Source: an archaeon
GTDB taxonomy: Archaea; Altiarchaeota; Altiarchaeia; IMC4; QMZM01
Assembly: GCA_029933895.1 (NCBI GenBank)
Contig: JAOZNG010000055.1
Location: forward strand, 1-7,451
DNA length: 7,451 bases
Direction of reading: 5' to 3'
Shown: positions 1 through 5,868 of the stretch, piece after piece
How the letters are laid out: every line of letters begins with the position of its first letter
Position numbering within the stretch: position 1 is the stretch's first letter
Program-made: the position numbers and the translations under genes
Notes under the pieces: generated by a model
The model's input: only the letters and a program-made list of their open reading frames with translations
Databases searched by the model: none
What the model was told of the DNA's origin: nothing

Positions 1-94
1 TGTAACCCAACAAAAGAACCATCAATAAAACAAAGGTGATATGTAATTCAACAGAGATGCCGAATACTCTGAAAATCCGGTAAGATGACTGCAT
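1..94 (-). CDS. M50 site-2-protease-like membrane peptidase, N-terminal fragment (runs off left edge)
   Basis: Only the first 31 codons are in the window. They read MQSSYRIFRVFGISVELHIT and continue into a hydrophobic stretch FVLLMVLLLGY. The pattern 'FRVFGI-V-LH-TF' followed by a membrane helix is how archaeal M50 (site-2 protease, SpoIVFB-like) peptidases begin. The HExxH zinc motif that would confirm it lies outside the window. These enzymes cut membrane-embedded substrates. The ATG at 92-94 lies 3 nt past the ilvN stop. A purine-rich Shine-Dalgarno (GGAGAGGGG, complement of 102-110) sits inside the last ilvN codons at 7-nt spacing, so the gene is probably translated from the ilvN transcript. 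The family call rests on a short N-terminus and is moderate. Confidence 0.62.
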   Translation of the reverse strand, partial: MQSSYRIFRVFGISVELHITFVLLMVLLLGY

Positions 95-97
95 AAG

Positions 98-577
98 CTA
101 ACCCCTCTCCATTGCAGTGAGGCCTGTTCTGGCAACAACCTTTATCCCAAAGCCCTTCACCAGCTCAATGAAGGCCTCGATCTTCTCCGAGTCGCCTGTA
201 ATCTCCACGCCAATGGTTTCCGGGCTGACATCCACAACCCTGCCCCTGAAAACATCCGTGTACTGTATAATCCTCGACTTCTGGCTCTCTCTGGGGGCGT
301 GGATCTTTATAATACAGAGCTCCCTGCAAACAGACCTGCTGACGTCGATATCCTTGACCTTGATAACATTAACCTGCTTGTTCAGCTGCTTCTCTATCTG
401 CTCCAGAATCTTTTCATTCCCTCTTGTGAGGATGGTCATTCTCGCAATATCAGGGTCCTCTGTCCGCCCTACAGAGATGCTTTCTATGTTAAACCGCCTC
501 CTAGTGAACAGGGAGGCAACCCTCATAAGCACTCCAGGCTTGTGTTCTACGAGCACAGTGAATATATGGAACCTCAT
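98..577 (-). CDS. ilvN: Acetolactate synthase small (regulatory) subunit
   Basis: This is the regulatory subunit of acetolactate (acetohydroxyacid) synthase, the first common step of valine, leucine and isoleucine synthesis. In the family the small subunit binds the catalytic subunit and mediates feedback control by valine. The 159-residue protein is of normal length for the compact form. An N-terminal ACT domain spans about residues 1-75, with the hallmark [14 protein letters not shown] (11-24) and [15 protein letters not shown] (26-40). A C-terminal ALS_ss_C domain follows from about 85 ([11 protein letters not shown], then [19 protein letters not shown]). I chose the ATG at 575-577 because [11 protein letters not shown] begins the ACT domain; an upstream in-frame extension would cross the divergent promoter and into aif2a. 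No catalytic ilvB lies upstream, where it is often found; the neighbour there is divergent aif2a. The downstream M50 gene follows after 3 nt, suggesting co-transcription. Confidence 0.95.
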   Translation of the reverse strand: MRFHIFTVLVEHKPGVLMRVASLFTRRRFNIESISVGRTEDPDIARMTILTRGNEKILEQIEKQLNKQVNVIKVKDIDVSRSVCRELCIIKIHAPRESQKSRIIQYTDVFRGRVVDVSPETIGVEITGDSEKIEAFIELVKGFGIKVVARTGLTAMERG

Positions 578-640
578 TTTTAATCTAAATAGACTATTAA
601 ATACATTCAATCCAAATAATATAAGTTTCAGGAATAAAAA
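578..640. promoter_or_regulatory. Divergent promoter region between ilvN and aif2a
   Basis: This 63-nt AT-rich gap separates two head-to-head genes and must hold both promoters. For the plus strand, an AT box around 593-605 (ACTATTAAATACA) is placed to start transcription near 627, leaving about 14 nt before the ATG at 641. For the minus strand, the box CTTATATTATT (complement of 614-624) predicts a start near 593, about 15 nt before the ilvN ATG. Neither leader carries a good Shine-Dalgarno, which fits short or leaderless archaeal transcripts. The boxes are read by eye from the archaeal TATA consensus and its usual spacing of about 25 nt. Confidence 0.45.
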
Positions 641-1450
641 ATGCCCAGAGAAAGGAAAAAGGAGGATGAATACCCCGAGCCAGGAGAGATTGTCATAGGA
701 ACCGTGGAGAACATATTCAAGCAGGGCGCGTTCGTAACACTGGATGAATACAGCAACAAGAGAGGTATGCTCCATATCTCGGAGATATCCCTGAAGTGGG
801 TTAGGAACATAAGAAACTATGTCAGGGAAGGCCAGAAGACTGTGGTGCAGATTTTAAGAGTAAACCCCGAGAGGGGTCACATAGATCTCTCGCTGAGGAG
901 GGTCAGTGAGGGGCAGAAGAGGGAGAAACTGCAGGAGGTGAAACAGAAGCAGAGGGCTGGTAAGCTGCTGGAGATATTCGCTAAATCAGGGAAGGTGTCC
1001 GAGGGTGAAGTGATGAAATCCATAGAGGAGAAACTGATGAACAGGTACGGCTCCGTATACGATGGCCTGGAGGCCATCGCAGCAGACAACGAAAGAATAG
1101 ATGAACTAGACATAAAGAAGATTTGGAGAGATGACCTCCTTAAGCTGATAAACGAGAACATTAAGGTCCCCTATGTGGAGGTAACAGGGTACGTGAAACT
1201 TAAAAGCTACGAGCCTGACGGCGTTGATAAAATCAGGGAAGCTCTTAATATTATAGGAAGCTATGAGACAGAATCCACAATAAACGTCTTATACGATTCA
1301 CCACCAATATATCGGATAAACATCAGGTCCTCTGACTACAAAACAGCTGAGAAAGACCTGAAGAATTCCGCCGAGAAAGGGGTTGAGTTCTTCAAGAAAA
1401 ACAAGGGGGAAGCTGAATTCTACAGGGAGATGCCAGAGGAAGCCAGCTGA
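641..1450 (+). CDS. eif2a: Translation initiation factor aIF2, alpha subunit
   Basis: This is the alpha subunit of heterotrimeric aIF2, which with the gamma subunit carries initiator Met-tRNA to the small ribosomal subunit. The protein has 269 residues, the usual archaeal size. The S1/OB domain covers about 13-88 ([20 protein letters not shown], then [21 protein letters not shown] and HIDLSLRRV). A basic helical middle domain follows at about 90-175, and a C-terminal alpha/beta domain at about 176-265 ([34 protein letters not shown]), which binds aIF2-gamma in known structures. The loop SEIS (47-50) corresponds to the region around the phosphorylated serine of eukaryotic eIF2-alpha. The ATG at 641 is the natural start: the charged [16 protein letters not shown] leads straight into the S1 domain. 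It is the first gene of an operon with nop10 (2-nt gap) and a JAMM protease. Confidence 0.97.
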   Translation: MPRERKKEDEYPEPGEIVIGTVENIFKQGAFVTLDEYSNKRGMLHISEISLKWVRNIRNYVREGQKTVVQILRVNPERGHIDLSLRRVSEGQKREKLQEVKQKQRAGKLLEIFAKSGKVSEGEVMKSIEEKLMNRYGSVYDGLEAIAADNERIDELDIKKIWRDDLLKLINENIKVPYVEVTGYVKLKSYEPDGVDKIREALNIIGSYETESTINVLYDSPPIYRINIRSSDYKTAEKDLKNSAEKGVEFFKKNKGEAEFYREMPEEAS

Positions 1451-1452
1451 AA

Positions 1453-1608
1453 ATGCACATCCTTAAATGCACGAGATGCAATAGATACACCCTCAGGGAG
1501 GAGTGCTCTGTCTGTGGATCAAAAACAGTTAACCCGAAACCAGCCAGGTATTCACCAGAAGACCCCTACGGCCGATACAGGCGGCTGATGAAGCAGAATG
1601 CTGATTAA
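1453..1608 (+). CDS. nop10: H/ACA ribonucleoprotein protein Nop10
   Basis: Nop10 is a small core protein of the archaeal H/ACA RNP (with Cbf5, Gar1 and L7Ae), which makes pseudouridines in rRNA guided by H/ACA RNAs; it stabilises the Cbf5 active site. The 51-residue product carries a zinc ribbon with cysteines at 6, 9, 18 and 21 (LKCTRC ... CSVCGSK). The family signature PARYSPEDPYGRYRRLMK follows at about 30-47. Length and architecture match archaeal Nop10. The ATG lies 2 nt after the aif2a stop, implying translational coupling; only a weak purine stretch (GAGGAAG, about 1436-1442) lies upstream. The aif2a-nop10 pair is a recurring archaeal arrangement. The 3' end overlaps the next start by 11 nt. 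Confidence 0.95.
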   Translation: MHILKCTRCNRYTLREECSVCGSKTVNPKPARYSPEDPYGRYRRLMKQNAD

Positions 1609-1963
1609 GGACAGCGTCCTCGGATTTATCCTTGGGGTTTCCAGGGAGATCCACCCTAGAGAGTTCAGCTGCCAGCTGAGGGGAGATGAGGAATTAATTG
1701 AGGAGGCTATTGTTTTGCCTAGGACCATATACGGGGAAGGCTTCGCCACAACATTCATGAACATGAAGCCCATAGACTACAGCATCATAGGGAGCGCACA
1801 CTCTCACCCAACAGGAGACTACAGCCCATCAAGCCAGGATTTAAGGTTCTTTTCCAGTTTTGGTGTAGTGCATCTCATAATCAGGCAGCCATATAAATCA
1901 ATCAGGGATGTTGCGGCCTACAATAATAGCGGGGAAAGGATTCCTGTTGAGTTAACTCCCTGA
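1598..1963 (+). CDS. JAMM/MPN+ metalloprotease (desampylase-like)
   Basis: This is a stand-alone JAMM-domain zinc peptidase of 121 residues. The complete JAMM motif is present: a conserved glutamate in HPREF near the N-terminus, then GSAHSHPTGDYSPSSQD, which fits HxHx7SxxD for metal binding and catalysis. Characterised archaeal single-domain members (HvJAMM1 type) remove SAMPs, the ubiquitin-like small archaeal modifiers, from target proteins; assigning that role here is inference from family and size. Other JAMM proteins cleave C-terminal extensions of sulfur carriers. The start ATG lies inside nop10 (11-nt overlap), so translation is probably coupled within the aif2a-nop10 operon. MLIKDSVLGFILG is a normal domain beginning. 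The last 46 nt overlap the convergent lysE-family gene; both reading frames look genuine there. Confidence 0.88.
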   Translation: MLIKDSVLGFILGVSREIHPREFSCQLRGDEELIEEAIVLPRTIYGEGFATTFMNMKPIDYSIIGSAHSHPTGDYSPSSQDLRFFSSFGVVHLIIRQPYKSIRDVAAYNNSGERIPVELTP

Positions 1964-2589
1964 CCTATGAAGTAGGCTGCAAGAAATGCTAGAAAGAATG
2001 CCAAAATAATCATAAGTGGCTGATGGACTTTCCTCAACGTTTCCTCCCGCCCCTTTGATATGAGGGATGAAACAAGAGAGTAATAGAATAGATCCGAGCC
2101 CCAGTGCCCCACCACCACCAGAACTATCCCAACATAACCCATCTGCTTTATTCCCTCAAGTATCAGAGCGGAGCCTGCGGTAGCCCACCACAGAGGAAGG
2201 GATGGATTAAATAAGGTGAAGGCCATACCTCCCGCTATGGAGCCGTATGCTAGTTTCTTGTTCATTGTTTTCTCTCCTAGCCTGAACTCTGGATAAGAGA
2301 AGGAATCCCTGTAGAGCAGATAGGACATGCAGGCCAGCATCAAACCACCGAGGAGGTGGATCCAGCCCCAGTAGTCTTGTATGAAGGAGTAGAGGCCGTA
2401 GAAAATCAATACTATAATAAATAATTCTATCATGGCATGTCCCGCTATAGTAAGAGGCCCTGACCAGCGGCCTTTCCTGAGGGTGTCGGATACCACGAAC
2501 ACCAGAAGAGGTCCGGGAATCATAGCCCCAGATAAGCCTACAACGAAACCCAGAAACAGGAGATAGATAAATAAGAGCAGTGAATCCAT
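1918..2589 (-). CDS. LysE/RhtB-family amino-acid exporter
   Basis: A 223-residue integral membrane protein with about six hydrophobic helices. The N-terminal segment GLSGAMIPGPLLVFVVSDTL contains the PGP motif (25-27) at the end of the first helix, followed by RKGRWSGPLTIAGHAMIE, the conserved signature of LysE/RhtB/threonine-efflux translocators. FTLFNPSLPLWWATAGSAL in the middle is the second conserved block (NP with aromatic residues). These proteins export amino acids or related metabolites across the cytoplasmic membrane; the substrate cannot be read from sequence. The ATG at 2587-2589 is preceded by an AT-rich box (complement of 2603-2614) so close that the transcript is probably leaderless. 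The 3' end overlaps the JAMM gene tail to tail. It is divergent from hisC with a 40-nt gap. Confidence 0.88.
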   Translation of the reverse strand: MDSLLLFIYLLFLGFVVGLSGAMIPGPLLVFVVSDTLRKGRWSGPLTIAGHAMIELFIIVLIFYGLYSFIQDYWGWIHLLGGLMLACMSYLLYRDSFSYPEFRLGEKTMNKKLAYGSIAGGMAFTLFNPSLPLWWATAGSALILEGIKQMGYVGIVLVVVGHWGSDLFYYSLVSSLISKGREETLRKVHQPLMIILAFFLAFLAAYFIGQGVNSTGILSPLLL

Positions 2590-2629
2590 ATATATTTAAT
2601 GGATTTTATTTATTAGTCTCACTCTTGAA
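2590..2629. promoter_or_regulatory. Divergent promoter between the LysE-family gene and hisC
   Basis: Forty AT-rich bases separate two divergent starts. On the plus strand, TATATATTTAAT (about 2588-2600) is a good archaeal TATA box. It predicts initiation near 2620, giving hisC a leader of about 10 nt with no Shine-Dalgarno. On the minus strand, AATAAATAAAAT (complement of 2603-2614) would start transcription close to the lysE-family ATG. The two boxes are adjacent, so one bound regulator or TBP could affect both directions. Assigned by eye. Confidence 0.45.
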
Positions 2630-3670
2630 ATGGACTTCGAACTAGGAAGCAGGGTGAAGGAGCACATATATGACGTAGATCCCTACATCCCCGGCGAGAT
2701 GGTGGAAGGCTACATTAAACTGGCCTCAAATGAAAACAACTACGGGCCCTCCCCCAAAGTAGTTGAGGCCCTGAGGGAATACGCGGACAGGGTCAACATA
2801 TACCCCTACATGAACAGGGAAGTCAGGGAGGCCATAGCCGAGTACTGCAACTTAAGCAGAGAGAATATCACAGCAGGCAACGGCTCCGATGAACTGATCG
2901 AGTTGGTTCTGAAGGTCTTCAGAGGACCTGTGCTATACTTCAACCCCACCTTCGGAGAGTACAGGATTTGCTCGCAGATTCTGGGCGAGAAGTGTTCCTA
3001 TATCAACCTTGAGCAGGATTTCAGTTTCCCACTCAACAGGTATCTCAAGAAGGCAGAAAAAGCTAACATCCTGTTCCTCTGCTCCCCCAACAACCCCACG
3101 GGCACAGTAATACCCTTAAAGGATATAGAAAAGATTTTGGAGCTGGGGAAGCCTGCAGTGGTTGATGAAGCCTACTTTGAGTTCTATGGAGAGACATCCG
3201 CTTCCCTTCTGGAGGAACACGGTAACCTCATAATCCTGCGAACCTTCTCCAAGGCATTCGCGCTAGGTGGTTTAAGAATAGGGTATGCTATATCATCCCC
3301 TGAGGTTGCTGGGTTACTGTACAAGGTGAAGCAGCCGTTCAGCGTGAACTCGTTTGCCGAGGTAGCAGCATTAGCGGCATTGGAGGATGTTGCTTTCATG
3401 AAAAAGAACGTGGAAAAAATTAAGGAGGACAGGGAAATGCTCTACAGGAAGCTAAGCGATAGATTCAGGGTCTATGAATCAGATGCGAATTTTATTTTAG
3501 TAGATTCCTCCCCGATGACCTCTCAAGAACTATTCAATAGATTATATGAGAAAAAGATTATTGTGAGAAGACTTGGGAGCTTCCCTGGATTCAGGGGGGA
3601 GTATACGAGAATCAGCGTAGGCTCCAGCGAAGAGAACAGGAAACTAATACAGGCCCTGGATAGGATATGA
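2630..3670 (+). CDS. hisC: Histidinol-phosphate aminotransferase
   Basis: A PLP-dependent class I/II aminotransferase of 346 residues, the usual HisC length, converting imidazole-acetol phosphate and glutamate to histidinol phosphate and 2-oxoglutarate in histidine synthesis. Family landmarks are all present in order: KLASNENNYGPSP (30-42), YPYMNREVREAIA (58-70), GNGSDELIEL (83-92), SPNNPTGTVIPL (152-163), VVDEAYFEFY with the PLP-contacting Asp (177-186), and RTFSKAFALGGLRIGY with the Schiff-base lysine at 208. The substrate-carboxylate arginine is near 327 (YTRISVGSSEEN). The ATG at 2630 sits just after the promoter. Related enzymes (aromatic or cobalamin-pathway aminotransferases) share these motifs, but the SNEN-GPSP start and overall length favour HisC. 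Other his genes are not in the window. The gene ends 8 nt before tRNA-Pro. Confidence 0.92.
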   Translation: MDFELGSRVKEHIYDVDPYIPGEMVEGYIKLASNENNYGPSPKVVEALREYADRVNIYPYMNREVREAIAEYCNLSRENITAGNGSDELIELVLKVFRGPVLYFNPTFGEYRICSQILGEKCSYINLEQDFSFPLNRYLKKAEKANILFLCSPNNPTGTVIPLKDIEKILELGKPAVVDEAYFEFYGETSASLLEEHGNLIILRTFSKAFALGGLRIGYAISSPEVAGLLYKVKQPFSVNSFAEVAALAALEDVAFMKKNVEKIKEDREMLYRKLSDRFRVYESDANFILVDSSPMTSQELFNRLYEKKIIVRRLGSFPGFRGEYTRISVGSSEENRKLIQALDRI

Positions 3671-3678
3671 TACATGAT

Positions 3679-3752
3679 GGGACCGTGGGGTAGTCTGGTT
3701 ATCCTTCCGGCTTTGGGAGCCGGTTACTCGAGTTCAAATCTCGGCGGTCCCA
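3679..3752 (+). tRNA. tRNA-Pro (anticodon UGG)
   Basis: A 74-nt tRNA that folds completely. The acceptor stem GGGACCG (3679-3685) pairs with CGGTCCC (3745-3751), with discriminator A at 3752. The anticodon stem CCGGC/GCCGG encloses the loop TTTGGGA, giving anticodon TGG at 3714-3716. The T stem TCGAG/CTCGG encloses TTCAAAT. The D arm is short with GU pairing (GGG with CCT), as is common in proline tRNAs. No CCA is encoded, so it must be added by the CCA enzyme. There is no intron. It begins 8 nt after the hisC stop, so it is either cut from a hisC transcript or uses a promoter inside the end of hisC. Confidence 0.97.
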
Positions 3753-3761
3753 TGCTCTAGA

Positions 3762-3790
3762 CCAGGGGGGACATCCCTCCCCCCGGTTTT
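3762..3790 (+). terminator. GC-rich hairpin with T run after tRNA-Pro
   Basis: CC-A-GGGGGG (3762-3770) pairs with CCCCCCGG (3779-3786): eight base pairs with a single bulged A around an 8-nt loop, followed directly by TTTT (3787-3790). It begins 9 nt past the mature tRNA end. It resembles an intrinsic terminator. Archaeal termination mostly needs only T runs, so the stem may instead stabilise the 3' end or assist tRNA trailer processing. It would close the hisC-tRNA unit. Confidence 0.55.
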
Positions 3791-3922
3791 AAGATGATCC
3801 TGACCCACCCCACGATTATCACAATCAGAAGTTCCCATGTATTCAATTCATCCAGAATATCAGTTGATGTTTTTTTTATTATCCACTCTTACTCCGTCAG
3901 CCACTTCCACAACGGCATGAGC
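3791..3922. other. Degenerate spacer, probable extension of the ATPase remnant
   Basis: No intact gene is visible. On the minus strand the frame of the ATPase remnant continues past its stop (complement of 3923-3925) for 20 more codons reading AHAVVEVADGVRVDNKKNIN to a TGA at 3860-3862; this could be more decayed coding sequence. A second minus frame (3757-3888) is open for 44 codons with a hydrophobic WELLIVIIVGWVRIIL segment but has no credible start. Such open runs are expected by chance, so neither is called as a gene. Confidence 0.3.
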
Positions 3923-4252
3923 TTATCTTCCAGCCCTTAAATTCTCCCCTAGCTTCATAATCCCATCTTCTGGGATTTTCAGAACCCTTTTTCTCTCAGA
4001 ATCAGGGTATAATGGAGATTCAGAATCTATCTCTCTTCCCTTCAATTTCAGGAATTCTAAGAATGAGAGGGGAAAGGGTTCTGTATTCATACATCTCTCT
4101 CTTAGCTCCGTTGGTATTTCTTTACTAGATAATTTCGATGAAGAACCGGTAATGATAAGCTGAATATTAAATCTCTTGTTGTCATACATTCCTCTAACCA
4201 ACTTGCTCCAATTTGGTATATCAAAGCCAGATATCCTGTTTTCAGTAGTCTG
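3923..4252 (-). pseudogene. Decayed fragment of an archaeal AAA-type ATPase (ATPase_2/AAA_14-like)
   Basis: The translation contains GFDIPNWSKLVRGMYDNKRF, then IQLIITGSSSKLSSKEIPTE and EPFPLSFLEFLKLKG. This is the Walker-B-distal and sensor-1 part of the large archaeal/bacterial family of predicted ATPases whose consensus runs 'W-LVR-LYD... ITGSSSKLLSKEIAT-LRGR... PFSF-EFL'. The P-loop half is absent: upstream the frame opens at 4252, where a stop precedes it, already inside the endoQ 3' end. The DUF4143/DUF234-type C-terminal half is also missing, since the frame stops at 3923. The conserved LRGR reads LRER. There is no good start codon; TTG 4199-4201 lies in mid-domain. Lacking both ends and the ATP-binding loop, it cannot be a working ATPase. 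Members of this family are abundant, frequently lost and often mobile, so this is most likely a scar beside the tRNA. Confidence 0.72.
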
Positions 4253-5468
4253 TTAGGGTTTTCTGGCCGTAGCCCCAGAAATCCTCGAACTCATTCCCTA
4301 ATGAGGGTTTACCATACAAGCCCCCGCCGCCAGCTACATAATTCATGCGGCCTGAACGAAACCGCTCAATAACGGATCCAACCTCTAGGTCAGCCTTCTT
4401 CAACTCCTCGATGCCCTCATCAACCAGGACATTGATCTCGGAACCAAATCTCTCAACAAGAGAATCCCACCGGGCCCTGATTTTCTTGCTGGTTAGGGTG
4501 GAAATCCCAGTAGCTAGAGAGATCACCTCCGCCAGAGGTATGATATGTAAATACTTGGGGCGGTGCCATGGCTTTTTGGGTTCATCCCAGGAAGACAGCT
4601 CAGCCACCCTATCCAACACCCCCTTCTTAATCCTGCCACCACATTCAGGGCACCTGAAACGTAAACCCATAGCGTCAGCAAACCTGAACTTCAAAAAACA
4701 CCGGCTGCAGGCAGTCAGATGATACTTACCCTCCCTGGGATCCAAGCCCGCATTCAACACAAAACCCCTCTTATTCCTATGCTCCAACGCCAACCGAATC
4801 TCCGGGAAAGATAACTCCCTGACCCTGATACGGTTAAACTCTCTCCCAAGACGATGAGGCCACGGGCTATGGGTGTCGGAATTAGACATGAAAGATAAAT
4901 CCCGCAACTCCGCAATCCTGTCAGCCATACATGAATCAGCTGACAAACCAAGCTCCAGGAACCTGACATACCTCAGGTTGCGGCCATAACACTCCTCCAT
5001 GGAACTATATTCCTTATAGAGGGAAGTCCAGGGAGTGAAAGCATGAGCCGGGCCCACAAGAGCCTCAACCTCCAAGGCAAAATCAATCAACTCTTCACCG
5101 CCGATACGTATATGAGCGCGCCCATCACGATTAATATCACCAGAATAATCCTTAAGTGAATCCCTAAACGATTCAGCAGCGGAAATAGAGGGGAAAAGAA
5201 TGACGTGATGCACTCTCTTACAGTCCTCCACCTCCGCCTGTACGATGAACCTCACATCAGAGCCCTCAACCCCATAGATGCCTTCCCCTGTCTCTGAAAG
5301 ATTCTCCTTCAGGTGCCTAAGCCAGAGGGGATGTAATGCGTCACCGGTAGCAACCAGATCAAGGCCCTTCAGGCCAGCCTGTTCCACAATAACAGGCAAC
5401 TCCATCCTCCTGGAGGTGCCTCCGGAATACTTGGAGTGCACATGGAAGTCGGCATCAAAATAATCCAT
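4242..5468 (-). CDS. endoQ: Endonuclease Q (PHP-domain DNA repair nuclease)
   Basis: EndoQ nicks DNA on the 5' side of deaminated bases (uracil, hypoxanthine, xanthine) and abasic sites; it was characterised in Thermococcales. The 408-residue protein is close to the family's 420 or so. The PHP metal-binding domain covers about 1-235: DADFHVHSKYS (His 9 and 11), TGD (Asp 43), QAEVED (Glu 79), RVHHVILFP (His 87/88), GPAHAFTP (His 142) and SNSDTHSPWPHRLGREFNR (Asp 198, His 200). A zinc finger follows with Cys 254, 257, 273 and 276 (KYHLTACSRC ... FRCPECGGRIKKGVLDR). A helical C-terminal domain (LHIIPLAEVISLATG) precedes the glycine-rich GGGGLYG. The extreme C-terminus, QKTLTDY, resembles a PIP box (Qxx-hydrophobic-xx-aromatic), fitting the reported EndoQ-PCNA link. 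I chose ATG 5466-5468 because MDYFDADFHVH is the family N-terminus; the 40-codon upstream extension is promoter sequence. Confidence 0.94.
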   Translation of the reverse strand: MDYFDADFHVHSKYSGGTSRRMELPVIVEQAGLKGLDLVATGDALHPLWLRHLKENLSETGEGIYGVEGSDVRFIVQAEVEDCKRVHHVILFPSISAAESFRDSLKDYSGDINRDGRAHIRIGGEELIDFALEVEALVGPAHAFTPWTSLYKEYSSMEECYGRNLRYVRFLELGLSADSCMADRIAELRDLSFMSNSDTHSPWPHRLGREFNRIRVRELSFPEIRLALEHRNKRGFVLNAGLDPREGKYHLTACSRCFLKFRFADAMGLRFRCPECGGRIKKGVLDRVAELSSWDEPKKPWHRPKYLHIIPLAEVISLATGISTLTSKKIRARWDSLVERFGSEINVLVDEGIEELKKADLEVGSVIERFRSGRMNYVAGGGGLYGKPSLGNEFEDFWGYGQKTLTDY

Positions 5469-5500
5469 TAAAAGAAATATGAGAGTAAGGGGAAAAAAAT

Positions 5501-5514
5501 GGGTGATATATGAG
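5501..5514 (-). promoter_or_regulatory. Probable TATA box of endoQ
   Basis: The minus strand reads GCTCATATATCACC across this segment. The ATATAT core centred near 5508 predicts transcription from about 5481, leaving about 13 nt before the endoQ ATG at 5468. The leader is pyrimidine-rich (CCCCTTACTCTC) and has no Shine-Dalgarno. Assigned by eye from consensus and spacing. Confidence 0.4.
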
Positions 5515-5868
5515 CCATAGGAGAAAATCACTTCGCTTCGAGCGGGTAATGAACGGGAAACCAGGAAACCCTGGTGGTTCCTGACCACGGCTTAGGTGCG
5601 GGCCACATAAGAGACATCATCAACGGGGCGGAAACAGTAGAGCCTGTAGCAGAAGGCGGAGCTAATCCGGTGGTGGAAACCGGGGACCTATAGATGGACG
5701 AAATAAGAGACGTTCTGGAGAGGTATATGGATTCATACAGGCAGGTGGGTCGGGAGTCGCTATTGAGGGAGCATCTTCCAGACAGGGAAACTCATGGAGA
5801 GTGAAGGTCTAGCAGGAATAATACACCAGTGAAGTGGATAAGCACCGGAGGAGATGAATTAAGGAGAC
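5515..5868. other. About 350-nt gap with stable hairpins; no convincing gene
   Basis: This stretch separates divergent endoQ and the AI-2E-family gene and is much longer than the other gaps here. It is purine-rich on the plus strand and holds several hairpins. The best is GGAAACCAGG with CCTGGTGGTTCC (5556-5565 with 5570-5581): ten base pairs, a 2-nt bulge and an AAAC loop. Others are CGCT/AGCG (5534-5544), ACAG/CTGT (5634-5647) and CCGGT/ACCGG (5667-5683). Open frames are short: a frame reading LVVPDHGLGAGHIRDIINGA has no start and ends at TAG 5691, and a 36-codon frame starts at ATG 5694. Stops occur about as often as expected by chance. It could be a structured noncoding RNA on the plus strand, a decayed gene, or a long regulatory region. 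I do not recognise RNase P, SRP RNA or a known riboswitch. Confidence 0.35.

Noticed and set aside
117..698. Long plus-strand open frame opposite ilvN (193 codons)
   Set aside because: It is antisense to a clearly conserved gene, has low-complexity Ser/Leu/Thr content and no recognisable domain.
578..775. A 66-codon N-terminal extension of IlvN
   Set aside because: It would run through the divergent promoter and into the aif2a coding region; the ACT domain starts cleanly at ATG 575-577.
3757..3888. Minus-strand 44-codon frame with a membrane-helix-like WELLIVIIVGWVRIIL
   Set aside because: It has no credible start codon or ribosome binding site, runs through the post-tRNA hairpin, and its length is expected by chance.
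4125..4170. C/D-box sRNA-like motifs (GATGAAG ... ATGATAAGCTGA)
   Set aside because: The boxes do not have proper C, D', C' and D spacing and lie in recognisable ATPase-derived coding sequence.
4345..4722. Plus-strand open frame opposite endoQ (125 codons)
   Set aside because: It lies wholly antisense to conserved EndoQ zinc-finger and C-terminal codons and matches nothing known.
5469..5588. A 40-codon N-terminal extension of endonuclease Q
   Set aside because: The extension crosses the TATA box and pyrimidine-rich leader, shows no family resemblance, and the internal ATG at 5466-5468 gives the expected MDYFDADFHVH start.
5515..5700. RNase P RNA or SRP RNA in the endoQ upstream gap
   Set aside because: The conserved GGAAAGUCC/ACAGAA elements of RNase P RNA and the GGAAGG...AGCAG element of SRP RNA were not found, and the gap is short for either.
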